A DNA stretch of 64,000 bases from Desulfatitalea alkaliphila (GCF_022968795.1 NZ_JALJRB010000002.1:186001-250000); one strand, 5' to 3'. Positions 17,682 to 27,653 are shown, counted from the stretch's first letter. Program-made: numbers and translations. The notes: generated from the letters alone by a model not told the origin.

Positions 17682-17750
17682 CATCACCGCGCACCCGCAC
17701 AGAAGCTCGGACAGGCGTTTCCGACCCCGGAATCCGATGGGTAGCATAAG

Positions 17751-20648
17751 GTGTCAGTGGTATTGAAAGACATGGATACGCCCAAACACAAATTGGATCC
17801 ATCGGTTCCATGGACCGTATGCCTGGGACTTCTGTTGTCGATCTTTTTATCCGCACTTTACCTCTTACGCCCCGATTTCATCAGCCACCTGCAGCATAGA
17901 ACCACCGACGCCATTGTTGCCAATGCCGGCGACCCCGAACCAACCGGACAAGTCGTGGTGGTGGAGATCGATGAAGCCGCATTGGCAACGTGGGGCCAGT
18001 GGCCATGGCCGCGGCACCGGATGGCATCGCTGCTGAACACGCTATCGGAAATGGGCGCCCGCAGCATCGCCCTTGCGTTCATCATGGCCGAAGCGGATCG
18101 CACCTCTCTCTTGCCGTTGCAGGACCACGACGCCTTGCTGGCCGAAACCCTTTCCGGCGGCCCATTCGTATTGGGATACAAGCTTCAATTCGACGAAGTA
18201 CCCGGCGAACAGGAAGCGTGCTTTCTTCACCCGCTCAAGTTGGTGCAGGTACAAAAAGCGACCAACGGAGAAGCAACCGCGGGCCTGCATCGTGCGCAAG
18301 GAGCCATCTGCAATGTGGACCGGCTCGCGCGGGCGGCGCCCCATTCCGGCTTTCTCAATGGCCTTCCCGATGCAGACGGTCTTATGCGGCGTCTGCCCCT
18401 GATGATCCAATATGAACAGGCGATTCATCCCAATCTGGTGCTGGCCGCCCTGCTGCCCACCGTTCATGGGGCAGCGGTGATATTGCACCGACATGTGGCG
18501 AGCCATAGCACGCTGACCGTCGGTGCGCACACCATTCCCATCGATCAAAAAGGAAATCTTCAGATCCCCTTCACCAGCCGGCGCTCGAAGCTGCTGCATG
18601 TCCCCGCAGGGCAAGTGTTGGCCGGCCAAGTCGAAACGACGGTCTTCAAAGATCGGGTGGTGCTTGTGGGGCTGTCCGCCGCCGGTCTGGCATCCGCCTT
18701 CCCCACACCGGGGCATGGGCGCTATTCGACGGTCGAGATTCACGCCCAGGCGGTGGAGACGATCCTGTCGGGACAGTACATCCATCGCCACACAGGAATG
18801 CTGCTGGCGGAGATCCTCCTCTCACTCTTGGCAGTAGGCCTGTTCAGCCTGTGCATTGCGCGCTGCGAATTTGCAATCACCACCGTCATCGGCGCCCTGG
18901 GCATCATCACTTGTTGGTGGTCCGCCCAGTTGCTGTTCAACAGCCGGCAAATGCTTCTCTCCCCATTGCTTCCATCGGTATCCATCTTGAGCGCCGGGCT
19001 ACTGCTCATGCTTTTCAAATACTGGATGCGGCAGCGACGCGCACGGCTGGGCATGCAAGATGCGTTGATACTGATGAGAAGCAGTCAACAGGAGTTGAGC
19101 GCGATCATCAAAACCATCCCGGACATCGTTTTCCGCCTCGACCCGCAGGGTCGGATCACCTTTATCAGCCCCGCCGTTATCCGCTATCAACAAATGCCCG
19201 AAACACTGATAGGTAAACACATTCTGGACTTGGTCGTACCCGAAGACCGGCCCCGGGCCAACCATCTTATCAACGAACGTCGGACTGGGCAACGCGCCAC
19301 CGCCGATCTGGAAATACGGCTGATGCTATCGTCCGACGATCCACCACTAGACGGTAAAGATCGCTATTTCAACATATCGGCGGAGGGTATTTACACCCAA
19401 AAGGCGCCAAATGAGCGTTCATTTGCAGGCACACAAGGCATCGCCAAGGATATCACCCAGCGCAAACACCTCGAAAACCAACTGGAACAGTCCAAGAAGA
19501 TGGAGGCCATCGGCACCCTTGCCGCCGGTGTGGCCCATGATTTGAACAACATTTTGAGCGGGCTGGTCACCTATCCGGAATTGCTTCTGCTGGATCTGCC
19601 CGACGACGATCCCATGCGCGAAAAGATCGAGACGATCCGGCATTCCGGACAGCGGGCCGCTGAAATCGTCCAGGATATGCTGATGATCGCACGGCGTAAC
19701 GTCGCAAACCATGGGATCGTCAAATTGAACGATATCGTCACCGCCTATCTCCGATCCCCGGAATACGACAACCTGGCGCGCAACCATCCCAATATCACAA
19801 TGAACAGCGAATTGGCCGGTGATTTACTGCATGTGAAAGGGTCGGCCTTACACATCTCCAAGTTGATCATGAACCTGGTCGGCAATGCCGTCGAAGCCAT
19901 GCCTGCGAGGGGCAACATACGCATCCGAACCCTGAACCGATACCTGGATGAGGATTTCGAGGGATTCGAACGAATTCCGGAAGGTGAGTATGTGGTCTTG
20001 CGTATTGCCGACGAGGGGGTCGGCCTCGCGCCGGACGAATGCCGCCGGATATTCGAACCGTTCTACAGCAAAAAGCGGATGGGACGCAGCGGATCAGGGT
20101 TGGGCATGACCATCGTCTGGAACACCGTCAAGGATCATGGCGGCTTTGTGGACATCCACAGTAAGGAAGGTGAGGGCACACAGTTTGACATTTACCTGCC
20201 GGCAACGCGGGAAGAGGAAAATCCGATCCCCAAGCGGGTGGTGCTCCAGGATTACACCGGCACGGAACGGGTGCTGGTGGTGGACGACAGCGCGGAACAG
20301 CGCACCATTGCCACCCGGATGCTCGGCAAACTGTGCTACCAAGTGGTGTCCGCCGCCAATGGCGAGGAGGCCGTAAGCTATATGCAGATCCACGAGGTGG
20401 ATCTATTGGTGCTCGACATGGTCATGCCACCGGGGATCGACGGCCTGGAAACCTACCGACGCATTCTTCGAATACACCCGGAACAAAAGGCGATCATCGC
20501 CAGCGGCTACGCACCCTCGGAGCGGGTCCAGGCGATGCGTGAGCTGGGTGCCGGTGAGTATCTGCACAAACCGTATACCCTGGAGAAAATCGGTCTGGCC
20601 GTCCGCCGTGAGCTGGATAAGAACAAGTCGACGCAGATCCCCCCTTGA
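17751..20648 (+). CDS. CHASE2-PAS hybrid sensor histidine kinase with receiver domain
   Basis: 965 aa. A first membrane helix (about residues 22-40) precedes an extracytoplasmic CHASE2 domain (40-350; VVVVEIDEAALATWGQWPWPR), then three membrane helices (about 350-425), a PAS domain (445-560), a HisKA domain with phospho-acceptor His596 in AAGVAHDLNN, an HATPase domain (N-box NLVGNAVEAM, G-box ADEGVGL and GSGLGM) and a C-terminal receiver with Asp889 in VLDMVMPP. It probably senses an envelope signal in company with the FecR and OmpA proteins. Start uncertain: GTG 17751, GTG 17757 or ATG 17772. A second CHASE2 protein begins at 63009. Confidence 0.9.
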   Translation: MSVVLKDMDTPKHKLDPSVPWTVCLGLLLSIFLSALYLLRPDFISHLQHRTTDAIVANAGDPEPTGQVVVVEIDEAALATWGQWPWPRHRMASLLNTLSEMGARSIALAFIMAEADRTSLLPLQDHDALLAETLSGGPFVLGYKLQFDEVPGEQEACFLHPLKLVQVQKATNGEATAGLHRAQGAICNVDRLARAAPHSGFLNGLPDADGLMRRLPLMIQYEQAIHPNLVLAALLPTVHGAAVILHRHVASHSTLTVGAHTIPIDQKGNLQIPFTSRRSKLLHVPAGQVLAGQVETTVFKDRVVLVGLSAAGLASAFPTPGHGRYSTVEIHAQAVETILSGQYIHRHTGMLLAEILLSLLAVGLFSLCIARCEFAITTVIGALGIITCWWSAQLLFNSRQMLLSPLLPSVSILSAGLLLMLFKYWMRQRRARLGMQDALILMRSSQQELSAIIKTIPDIVFRLDPQGRITFISPAVIRYQQMPETLIGKHILDLVVPEDRPRANHLINERRTGQRATADLEIRLMLSSDDPPLDGKDRYFNISAEGIYTQKAPNERSFAGTQGIAKDITQRKHLENQLEQSKKMEAIGTLAAGVAHDLNNILSGLVTYPELLLLDLPDDDPMREKIETIRHSGQRAAEIVQDMLMIARRNVANHGIVKLNDIVTAYLRSPEYDNLARNHPNITMNSELAGDLLHVKGSALHISKLIMNLVGNAVEAMPARGNIRIRTLNRYLDEDFEGFERIPEGEYVVLRIADEGVGLAPDECRRIFEPFYSKKRMGRSGSGLGMTIVWNTVKDHGGFVDIHSKEGEGTQFDIYLPATREEENPIPKRVVLQDYTGTERVLVVDDSAEQRTIATRMLGKLCYQVVSAANGEEAVSYMQIHEVDLLVLDMVMPPGIDGLETYRRILRIHPEQKAIIASGYAPSERVQAMRELGAGEYLHKPYTLEKIGLAVRRELDKNKSTQIPP

Positions 20649-20732
20649 CCCATGGCATTCAAACGCTTGCACGCCGACACGAAGGGTCGCGCACAAACCA
20701 ATGGGAATCGATACTGATCCCGATGCTGCTTT

Positions 20733-20763
20733 AGCCCGTTTGTAATCTTCCTTGGGCTTTTTT
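20733..20763 (+). terminator. Rho-independent terminator after the kinase gene
   Basis: A 5-bp stem AGCCC (20733-20737) and GGGCT (20754-20758) is followed by a run of T to 20763. It is about 85 nt after the kinase stop. The stem is short and the loop long, so strength is doubtful. Confidence 0.55.
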
Positions 20764-20791
20764 AAACGCATTGGTGTTTGCGCGAGATGTA

Positions 20792-22057
20792 CTAACGTCC
20801 ACGTCCAGGACGGGCGAAGAAAATGGCCCCGGCGGCCAGAAAAGTCATCAGGCCGGTGATCAGGAAGGCCACCCGGTAAGTGCCGGTGGTGTCGAACAGG
20901 TGGCCCGCCAGGATGGGCCCCACCGCGCCGGCGATCATCATCACCGGGTTCATCACCCCCTGGATCTTGCCCAGGGCACTGCGGCCGAAGTATTCGGCCC
21001 GTATGGCCGGCATCAAGGGGATGTTGCCGCCGAAACCGATGCCGAAAAGAAAGATGAACAGCCACACCCGGGCCATGGAGTCGGCCCTCATCAGCACCAG
21101 CATGCCGGCGCCCATCATGGTGTAGGAGGCCATGAACAGGTAGCGTTTGTCCCAGTAGTCCCCCAGCACCCCGAAAAGCAGGCGGCCGATGATGCTCACC
21201 AGGGTCAACAGTCCTATGCTGATGGCGGCGGTTTCCACCGGGATCCCGGCATCGGTCAAAGCCGGGACGGTATGGACGGTGACGGTGGCGTGGGCCATGC
21301 CCTGGAAGAAAAAGGCCAAGGCGATGAACCAGAAGGTGGAGGAGCGCAGCGCCTCCGCCAGGGTGTAGTCGGCACCGCTCGTGGCCCGCATCGACGCCAT
21401 GCCGCCGATGAAGCCCAGCAACCCGCGCCGGTCGGCCGCGCCTTGCAGGGGCGCGCCGCCATCGGGCTTCAATCCCATATCTTCGGGTCGTTCCCGAACC
21501 ACGAACGCCAGGGGAATCACCAGGCACCAAATGAAGACGCCCATCACCACGAAGGCCGTGCGCCAACCGAAGTGGGTCACCATGATGGCGGCCAAGGGGG
21601 CGCAGATCAGCCCCCCCAAGCCGGCGCCCACCGACAGCATGGCCATGGCCATGGAAAGCCGGCGGTCGAACCATTTGGCGATCACCGTCCAGGCCGGCAG
21701 GTAGAGCATGGCGCTCATGCCGGCCGAGAGCACCACGCCGTAAATCAGATAAAAGCCCAGCAAGGATTGAATCAGGGGCATCATCACGAAGGCCGCGCCG
21801 GCGATGACCGCGCCGATGAGAATCAAGCGCCGCGAGCCGTATTTGTCCACGGCCCAGCCGACGATGGGCGAGGCGATGCCGCCTTCGACGCTGCGCAGGG
21901 CGTAGGCCCCGGCGGTCATGGCCCGGCTCCAACCGAACTCCCGGGCCATGGGCTTGAAGAAGACCCCGAAGCTGTAGAGCCAGGTGCCGTAGCCGAACAT
22001 GCAGATGATGTTGGTGGCCAGAACGATCCACCAGCCGTAGAAGACCTTGCGCTTCAT
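20792..22057 (-). CDS. MFS transporter (oxalate/monocarboxylate-type)
   Basis: 421-aa carrier with about 12 membrane segments. The start MKRKVFYGWWIVLATNI is the hallmark opening of the OFA/monocarboxylate MFS group. The motif-A-like loop VGWAVDKYGSRRLI and a second, FGVLGDYWDKRYLF, are visible. ATG 22057 overlaps the stop of the upstream permease gene by 4 nt (ATGA), so the two are coupled. The longer open frame upstream lies inside that permease gene and is rejected. Likely substrate: an organic acid (inference from subgroup). Confidence 0.9.
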   Translation of the reverse strand: MKRKVFYGWWIVLATNIICMFGYGTWLYSFGVFFKPMAREFGWSRAMTAGAYALRSVEGGIASPIVGWAVDKYGSRRLILIGAVIAGAAFVMMPLIQSLLGFYLIYGVVLSAGMSAMLYLPAWTVIAKWFDRRLSMAMAMLSVGAGLGGLICAPLAAIMVTHFGWRTAFVVMGVFIWCLVIPLAFVVRERPEDMGLKPDGGAPLQGAADRRGLLGFIGGMASMRATSGADYTLAEALRSSTFWFIALAFFFQGMAHATVTVHTVPALTDAGIPVETAAISIGLLTLVSIIGRLLFGVLGDYWDKRYLFMASYTMMGAGMLVLMRADSMARVWLFIFLFGIGFGGNIPLMPAIRAEYFGRSALGKIQGVMNPVMMIAGAVGPILAGHLFDTTGTYRVAFLITGLMTFLAAGAIFFARPGRGR

Positions 22058-23082
22058 CGTGTTTTCACGGCGCGGGCATCGCCGTCGCCGGCGGCGGCCG
22101 ACGCGGTTTGCCGCCGCTTGTTGACCAGGTTGATCAATACGCCGCCGGCCAGCAACTGCAGCGGATGGTAGAACATGATGGGCAGCAGAATCAAACTCAG
22201 GCCGGGATGGCCGGCGAAAATCAGGTTGGCCAGCGGCGCACCGGCGGCCAGCGTTTTCTGCGGCGCGCAAAACCAGGCGGCCATGCTGTTTTCATGATTG
22301 AAACGCAAGAGGCGGGTGCCCGCCACGCTGAGCGTCACCGCCGCAGCAAACAGTAAGATTGCGCCCGCCGCAGCCACCAGAGCGATTTCAGTCCCCTGGG
22401 CCGACCAGATGTTCTGCTTCCAGGAGTTGCAGAAGGCGGCATACACGATGAACAGAATGATCAGGCTGGCGGCGGTGGAGAATTTCTTCTTGTGGCGGTC
22501 GACCCGCTTGCTCACAAAGGGTCGCACGATTTGTCCGGCCAACAGCGGCGCCAGCAACATCAGGGAGATGTCCAGAAACAACTTTCCCAGGGGCAGGCTC
22601 TGGCCGCCGGCCTGGAGCCAGATGCCGATCCACATGGGAGTGATGAAGATACCGGCCATATTGGCGAAGGTGGAGTTGAAAACCGCTCCGGCCACATTGC
22701 CGCCGGTCATGCCGGTGTAGGCCACCGAGGTGGCGATGGTGGTCGGCAACACCGCCAGCAGGATGAACCCCAGCCGCAACTCTTCGGTCATGCAGGCACC
22801 GCCCACCGTCACCAGCACCAGGGCCAACAGAGGAATCACCAGGAAAACGAAGACCTGGACGAAAAGATGCAGCCGCCACTGCAGCAAGCCCATGCGCAAC
22901 ACCTTAAGAGATAGTGTCAGTCCTTGAAAGAAGAAGATGAGCACCACCCCCAAGCGGGTCAGCACCTGGCTGCGCAGGACGCCGCCGGCGGCACCGGGCT
23001 CGGGCAATAGCCAGGCAAGCAAGACCACCGCCGCCAGGCCGATCAGAAACCAGTTTTGGGCCATCCATCGTTTCAACGCCAC
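22054..23082 (-). CDS. SLC10A7-like bile acid:sodium symporter family permease
   Basis: 342-aa membrane protein with about ten helices. WFLIGLAAVVLLAWLLPEPG, FFFQGLTLSLKVL, LHLFVQVFVFLVIPL and CAPQKTLAAGAPL match the SBF-like/SLC10A7 group (the so-called P7 bile-acid:sodium symporter relatives). The natural substrate of bacterial members is unclear, and the name does not prove bile acid transport. I placed the start at GTG 23082 because AGGAGG lies 5 nt upstream. It overlaps the MFS gene start by 4 nt. Confidence 0.8.
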   Translation of the reverse strand: MALKRWMAQNWFLIGLAAVVLLAWLLPEPGAAGGVLRSQVLTRLGVVLIFFFQGLTLSLKVLRMGLLQWRLHLFVQVFVFLVIPLLALVLVTVGGACMTEELRLGFILLAVLPTTIATSVAYTGMTGGNVAGAVFNSTFANMAGIFITPMWIGIWLQAGGQSLPLGKLFLDISLMLLAPLLAGQIVRPFVSKRVDRHKKKFSTAASLIILFIVYAAFCNSWKQNIWSAQGTEIALVAAAGAILLFAAAVTLSVAGTRLLRFNHENSMAAWFCAPQKTLAAGAPLANLIFAGHPGLSLILLPIMFYHPLQLLAGGVLINLVNKRRQTASAAAGDGDARAVKTR

Positions 23083-23292
23083 CTGTGCCTCCTGCTGCCG
23101 GATAAAAACGGTCGCCCGCGCAAGCCCTTGCAATGGGCGCCTGCGCAACGCGCAAGGGCGCCACTTTAAAGGGGGGACGGGGAGGTGTCAAGCGGCAAAC
23201 AGGACAATGGGGTGCCCGGCATCGTACCCCCACCGATTATCGGTGTGCGCCGCAGGCCGAAGGCCGCCAGGGATGCGCGCCCCCGGAGAGCC

Positions 23293-23886
23293 CTAAAGTT
23301 TGCGCCGGGCTTTGGTTTTCGGTTTTTTGCGAACGGAAAAGCCGAAGGTGCCCAACATGCGCCCCAGTTGATAGTAGCGGCCGTGGGCGTAACAGATCGG
23401 GTCGGCATGGGAAAGCTGGAAGGCCCCTGTGGCGGGATTCATCAAACCGGCGTCGGCATTGACCGCCACCACTTCGGAGACGAACATGTGATGGCTCCCC
23501 AAGGGCACCACCTCGCGCACCCGGCATTCGATGTTCAGTGGGGATTGGGCAATGAGCGGCGCCGATACGACCCGAGCCTTCTCGCGAGTCAAGCCCATGG
23601 CCTTGAATTTATCTTGATCCCGGCCGGATTTCACCCCGCACCAGTCGGTGGCGAAGGCCAGAGCACGGGTGGTGAGGTTGATCACATATTCGCCGCCGGC
23701 CTTGATCAAACCGTAGGAAAAACGTTCAGGCCGCACGGAAATATAGCACAACGGCGGATCGGTGCAGAGGGTGCCGGTCCAGGCGATGGTGATGATGTTG
23801 TCACCCAGCCGCGCGTTGCCGCAACTGACCAATACGGCGGGCAGAGGATAGATCATGGTGCCGGGCTTCCACGCTTCCTTGGCCAT
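23293..23886 (-). CDS. Flavin reductase-like, FMN-binding split-barrel protein
   Basis: 197 aa. The pattern PLPAVLVSCGN, NIITIAWTGTLCTDPPLCYISVRP and YVINLTT fits flavoredoxin/flavin reductase-like FMN-binding split barrels. FVSEVVAV near the C-terminal half belongs to the same fold. Start at ATG 23886 has AGGAGGAGG upstream; the open frame reaching back to 23994 is not needed. Flavoredoxins serve electron transfer in anaerobes, a fit with the lifestyle inferred for this genome. Confidence 0.85.
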   Translation of the reverse strand: MAKEAWKPGTMIYPLPAVLVSCGNARLGDNIITIAWTGTLCTDPPLCYISVRPERFSYGLIKAGGEYVINLTTRALAFATDWCGVKSGRDQDKFKAMGLTREKARVVSAPLIAQSPLNIECRVREVVPLGSHHMFVSEVVAVNADAGLMNPATGAFQLSHADPICYAHGRYYQLGRMLGTFGFSVRKKPKTKARRKL

Positions 23887-24135
23887 CGGGCGGGCTCCTC
23901 CTCCTATCCGGCCGACGGTGCCGCAGGCGCGCCGGGCCGAGTGTGCACAGTTATATAACGCCACAGGCCAAAGAAGGCGACACTTTTTTGACATCAGCCG
24001 GCGGCCGGCTCCGCCCTACGCCCTTGACCCTTGAAATTCAAAGCTTATGTCCTCGCCACCGCCATCGGCGTGCAGGGCATGATCTTTGCAGAAATCGGGT
24101 TCGTGCGGTATTTGTTGATTATGGAGGAGGTCTCA

Positions 24136-25401
24136 TTGCTTTTGCACAAGGGTCGCAATTGGATCATGGGGGTTGTCGCGCTGCTGCTGATTGCAGCGGC
24201 CAACATCAGTACCGCCGAAGCATCGGATGCCGACCGCCCCTTCTATAAAAAGCATTTGTTCCGGCAAAACAACGGCGCCGTGCGCGGCGAATACGCCTAT
24301 GTGCTTCCGGTGCAGGCAGCGCCCGCCGCCTCGTCAAACCGCCGGGGCGCCGGATGGTCCCTGCATTTGAACGCCTGGAGTCAGGAACGCACCCTGGACG
24401 CCCCGGATCGCCGAAAACAGTTCAGGGGGGGATTGCGCCACGGCTATTTGCAATATCAGAGCGCCCGGGAGCGTCTGCGTTTCAATCTGGGCCGGCAGCT
24501 GGTCAAGGATGGCATCACACCGTCGCGGATCGACGGTCTGCGCATCGGCACCCAATGGAACGACCATTTCAGTGCCACCCTCTTTGCCGGGCTGTCCCCA
24601 TTCCTGGCGGATGACGCAAGTGGTGGGCCCTATTTGATCTACGGCGGCAAAGCCACTTTTCAAGCCCACAAAAACTATCGCTTCAGTTTGAGCTATCAAC
24701 GCGAAAAAAGCGGCGATGCCAAAGCAGCCGCCCACGTCGACATTCACGATGACGCCCGCTTCACCCTCAAAGGACTTTCCGGCGGCAGCGTGGCCGGCAG
24801 GGCCTGGAGTGAACACAGCTATGCCGCCGGTTTGTTCCTGGACCGTTTGCGCATTGCCCCCACCTACCAACATTTTCAATACCGCAACTTCGCCCAACGC
24901 TACCGGGGTGAGGTAAACCGCTTCGGCTTCGTCAAGGACGATAATGAAACCATTGAAATCGCCGGCAGCGATCTGATCTGGCAGGCAAAGGGGCCTTTGA
25001 AACCGGGTTTTCGCGGCCGGCGCTACGCCTATGAACTGCTCGGCGAAGAAGCGCTCTACATGGCGGGACTGCTGACCGTCGATCTGGTCGGCGGCAGCAG
25101 CATCGGCATGGAGATCGGGCAGATGGACGGGCACAGCGCGGTCAACAATCACTATCTCTACCGCGGCTTTGTGCATTGGCGCAACCCGCTGCGGGTCAAT
25201 GGCTTTTTACGCGCCGAAACCCATTACACGGTTTATGAAAACGGGGTGACGGGCAGCGATGAGGGCTTGCAATTGGCCCTGAGCGCCGGCAGCCGATTCC
25301 GGCAGGAGGCGGTGGAGATCAAACTGTCGGGCACCTATTGCCGGGATCCGTTCACCGGCGAGGCGCTGGCGGCGGCCATCACCTTCAACGTCAAAGGCTG
25401 A
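24136..25401 (+). CDS. Predicted outer-membrane beta-barrel protein
   Basis: 421 aa. A TTG start at 24136 follows AGGAGG (24125-24130) and gives a clean signal peptide: basic LLHKGRNWIMG, hydrophobic VVALLLIAAANIS, cleavage at TAEA. Earlier in-frame ATGs lack this logic. The mature protein is rich in alternating aromatic/polar stretches (e.g. YRFSLSYQREKSG, FNLGRQLV, YLYRGFVHW) as in barrel strands. No family was recognised. The gene is convergent with the cNMP-PilZ gene, 4 nt between stops. Confidence 0.72.
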   Translation: MLLHKGRNWIMGVVALLLIAAANISTAEASDADRPFYKKHLFRQNNGAVRGEYAYVLPVQAAPAASSNRRGAGWSLHLNAWSQERTLDAPDRRKQFRGGLRHGYLQYQSARERLRFNLGRQLVKDGITPSRIDGLRIGTQWNDHFSATLFAGLSPFLADDASGGPYLIYGGKATFQAHKNYRFSLSYQREKSGDAKAAAHVDIHDDARFTLKGLSGGSVAGRAWSEHSYAAGLFLDRLRIAPTYQHFQYRNFAQRYRGEVNRFGFVKDDNETIEIAGSDLIWQAKGPLKPGFRGRRYAYELLGEEALYMAGLLTVDLVGGSSIGMEIGQMDGHSAVNNHYLYRGFVHWRNPLRVNGFLRAETHYTVYENGVTGSDEGLQLALSAGSRFRQEAVEIKLSGTYCRDPFTGEALAAAITFNVKG

Positions 25402-25405
25402 CCAC

Positions 25406-26428
25406 TCAATCCATCCCGGCGGCGATCGCAGAGATGGTCTTGATCGCATCGTCGCTCAGATTGCGCTGCAATTTCAGGTGCACGCTGTACTCATCCAACG
25501 GATGGCTTTGGACACCCTGCACCAGCCCGATCAAGGTCACCGTTTTTGGCCGCTCTCCCAAAGGCACCTTGAATCGCACCTGCAGCGTGCGCCCGATCAA
25601 CCGGCGCATGGCCTGGGCATTCTTGGCATGAAAATAAAAGGACAAACCGCTCTTGGAAATATCCCATATTTCAGCCGTAACCGGACTGCCGGGCCGCTCC
25701 CGGTCATCCATGGGCAGCACCTGGAAAACAGCCTTGGTCGAGAAGTGAATCCGTTTGTGCCGGCGCCGGTCCAACCCTTTCTGGCGCAACCATGAAAAGA
25801 TCCCCCGGCCAACCTCACAGACCGCCTTCAATTTTTTGCCCATCAGCGGGAATTCGTGTTTGAAGGCCGCCAACCGGGACCGGTCCAAGTAACTCAATGC
25901 GGTGTTGCCCAAACAGACGGCGGAAAATGTACAGACGTTGACCGAAAAAAAGGTGTCTTCACCCACCGTATCGCCAGGCCCCAGCGATTTAATGAACAAG
26001 CGTTTGTTGCCGTTGTCGTGGAACAGCTGCACCTGTCCTTCATTGATCAGGTAGAGACGATCATTGGCCCTACCCTGCTGCAGAAGCGTCTCGTCCGGCC
26101 CCGGGATGATGGTTTGCAAACCAAAAAAGAAGGCATTGGCCTCTTCCGCCGAAAGCCCTTTGAAAAAGCGGTCCCACCGCTGCCGCAGGGCAGGGGTCAG
26201 GGCCTTGCTCTTCTTGTCTTCGATCAGCGCGTTGAGGGACGTGATCTGGGACAGGGCAAAGCTGTCCACCTCATACATCCGGTCGCGCAAGGCCTCCGCC
26301 TTGGCGAAGGCATGCGCCCGAGCATGGGCCATGGCCGCTTCGAACAGCAGATCCAGCGCCTTGTCCTTGCGTCCGGCCTTGAGCAACGCCTTTACCGCCT
26401 GCTGCTTTGCGCCATCATCGTCGTTCAT
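25406..26428 (-). CDS. Cyclic nucleotide-binding + PilZ domain protein
   Basis: 340 aa. Residues about 85-210 are a cNMP-binding (CRP-like) domain: GPDETLLQQGRANDRLYLINEGQVQLF (in pieces), SLGPGDTVGEDTFFS. Residues about 225-330 are a PilZ domain with the c-di-GMP motifs RRRHKR and WDISKSGL. The first 80 residues look helical and TPR-like. The protein may link two second messengers, with output by protein contact since no HTH follows. Position next to a barrel protein gene may be chance. Confidence 0.85.
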   Translation of the reverse strand: MNDDDGAKQQAVKALLKAGRKDKALDLLFEAAMAHARAHAFAKAEALRDRMYEVDSFALSQITSLNALIEDKKSKALTPALRQRWDRFFKGLSAEEANAFFFGLQTIIPGPDETLLQQGRANDRLYLINEGQVQLFHDNGNKRLFIKSLGPGDTVGEDTFFSVNVCTFSAVCLGNTALSYLDRSRLAAFKHEFPLMGKKLKAVCEVGRGIFSWLRQKGLDRRRHKRIHFSTKAVFQVLPMDDRERPGSPVTAEIWDISKSGLSFYFHAKNAQAMRRLIGRTLQVRFKVPLGERPKTVTLIGLVQGVQSHPLDEYSVHLKLQRNLSDDAIKTISAIAAGMD

Positions 26429-26724
26429 GGTACCACCTCACATCCGTGAATCAGAACTGGTACCGTCTTGCCGCCGGCCTGCCGCGGCATGGCCCCGCCG
26501 GGCTACCGACATAGACACGACGGCACCCCATACCGGGGGCAATCCGGTACAAACACATCATCGGCCGATAGCGGCTGAATATTAAGCAGTTAGGAAAAAA
26601 AAGGGAAAAGGGCATTTCGTGAGGCCTGCAAAACACCGGGCTGAAATTTGCGCCTCGCTTTACTTGGAGCCGTTAGGGAGGGTATAAGGGGCGGACTATA
26701 TCCGACAATCCGAGGGAGGGCGCG

Positions 26725-27492
26725 ATGGGTCAGGAATTCTTCGAAGGCGTGCGGCAATGGGTGGTCACACATCAGGACATGACAGCCAAGATACCGGTCT
26801 TTTACTACGACACCACCTCGATGACCGCCATCTATACCGCCGCCACCCGGCAGGTCAAAAAACGCCTGCCGCTGCGCCGCATGCACCCTGTCGAGTTGCG
26901 GCCCGGCCGTTGCCTGGTGGCCTTCTCGGCCTTCGAATATCGCAGTTGCGACATCGAGCCCTACAACGAAGTGAGCATCGCCTTTCCCATCACCTTCGGC
27001 CGGCCCCAACTGCCCTGGTTGTCCGCCGCCTGGCAAGCGGCCCGCCGTCGTATCAACGCCTACGTCTGGCAACTGCCGGTCTCCACCGAAAGCGCCCGGG
27101 CAAGCGGTGTGGCGCTTTATGGGTATCCCAAATTCCTGGCCGAGATCGAATTCGAAAAAGCCGAGCGGCGCACCACCTGCCATTTGACCAGTGACGACGA
27201 ACCGATCCTGGCCCTGACCGGCAAGATACTGTCCACCCGCCCGCAAAAACGGTCCCGCATTCGCACCTACTCCGTGCTGGAGGGAACGCCGCTGCTGGCC
27301 AACATGGTGTTCAATCCGCTGGCCATGGCCTACAGCAACGACAAACACGCCGCCCTGGTACAAACCGGCACCCGGCACCCCATCTGCAAGGCATTGCGCG
27401 CCCTGGAACTGTCCGAATATCCGATTCATTACCAATACAGCCCTGTGAACCAGAGCATTTTATTCCCGGCGCGCAACCTGCTCGACAAATGA
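26725..27492 (+). CDS. Acetoacetate decarboxylase family protein
   Basis: 255 aa. The region YGYPKFLAEIEF contains Lys136 in GYPK, the position of the Schiff-base lysine of acetoacetate decarboxylase; VELRPGRCLVAFSAFEYRS and NEVSIAFPI fit the same barrel fold. Members with this sequence pattern include true decarboxylases and aldolase-dehydratase relatives, so the reaction is open. GGGAGG lies 7 nt before the ATG. It stands alone between divergent and convergent neighbours. Confidence 0.78.
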   Translation: MGQEFFEGVRQWVVTHQDMTAKIPVFYYDTTSMTAIYTAATRQVKKRLPLRRMHPVELRPGRCLVAFSAFEYRSCDIEPYNEVSIAFPITFGRPQLPWLSAAWQAARRRINAYVWQLPVSTESARASGVALYGYPKFLAEIEFEKAERRTTCHLTSDDEPILALTGKILSTRPQKRSRIRTYSVLEGTPLLANMVFNPLAMAYSNDKHAALVQTGTRHPICKALRALELSEYPIHYQYSPVNQSILFPARNLLDK

Positions 27493-27522
27493 AGCACCGG
27501 ACCGGCGGCACAACGGCTGGAT

Positions 27523-27561
27523 AAAAAAAAGCGGGCAGCGGCGTTGCTTCGCCGCTGCCCG
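27523..27561 (-). terminator. Strong Rho-independent terminator for the ComEA-like gene
   Basis: A perfect 12-bp GC-rich stem (27532-27543 with 27550-27561, 6-nt loop) is followed, in minus-strand direction, by eight T residues (complement of 27523-27530). It lies about 90 nt past the minus-strand gene that ends at 27654. Confidence 0.85.
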
Positions 27562-27653
27562 GGAGGGATGGCGGGACACTCGCAAAGGGACTCATACTGC
27601 GGTTTTCAAATGGGGTTCCATCCACGAATGGGTCGACGACCCACCGCGTTTTC

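Noticed and set aside
20403-22031. Minus-strand open frame running from MFS gene into the kinase gene
   Set aside because: Arg/Gly-rich shadow in another frame of the MFS gene.
22054-23082. Naming the SLC10A7-like permease as a bile acid importer for the upstream beta-oxidation operon
   Set aside because: The family name is historical, and the genes are 10 kb apart on opposite strands; the link is speculation.
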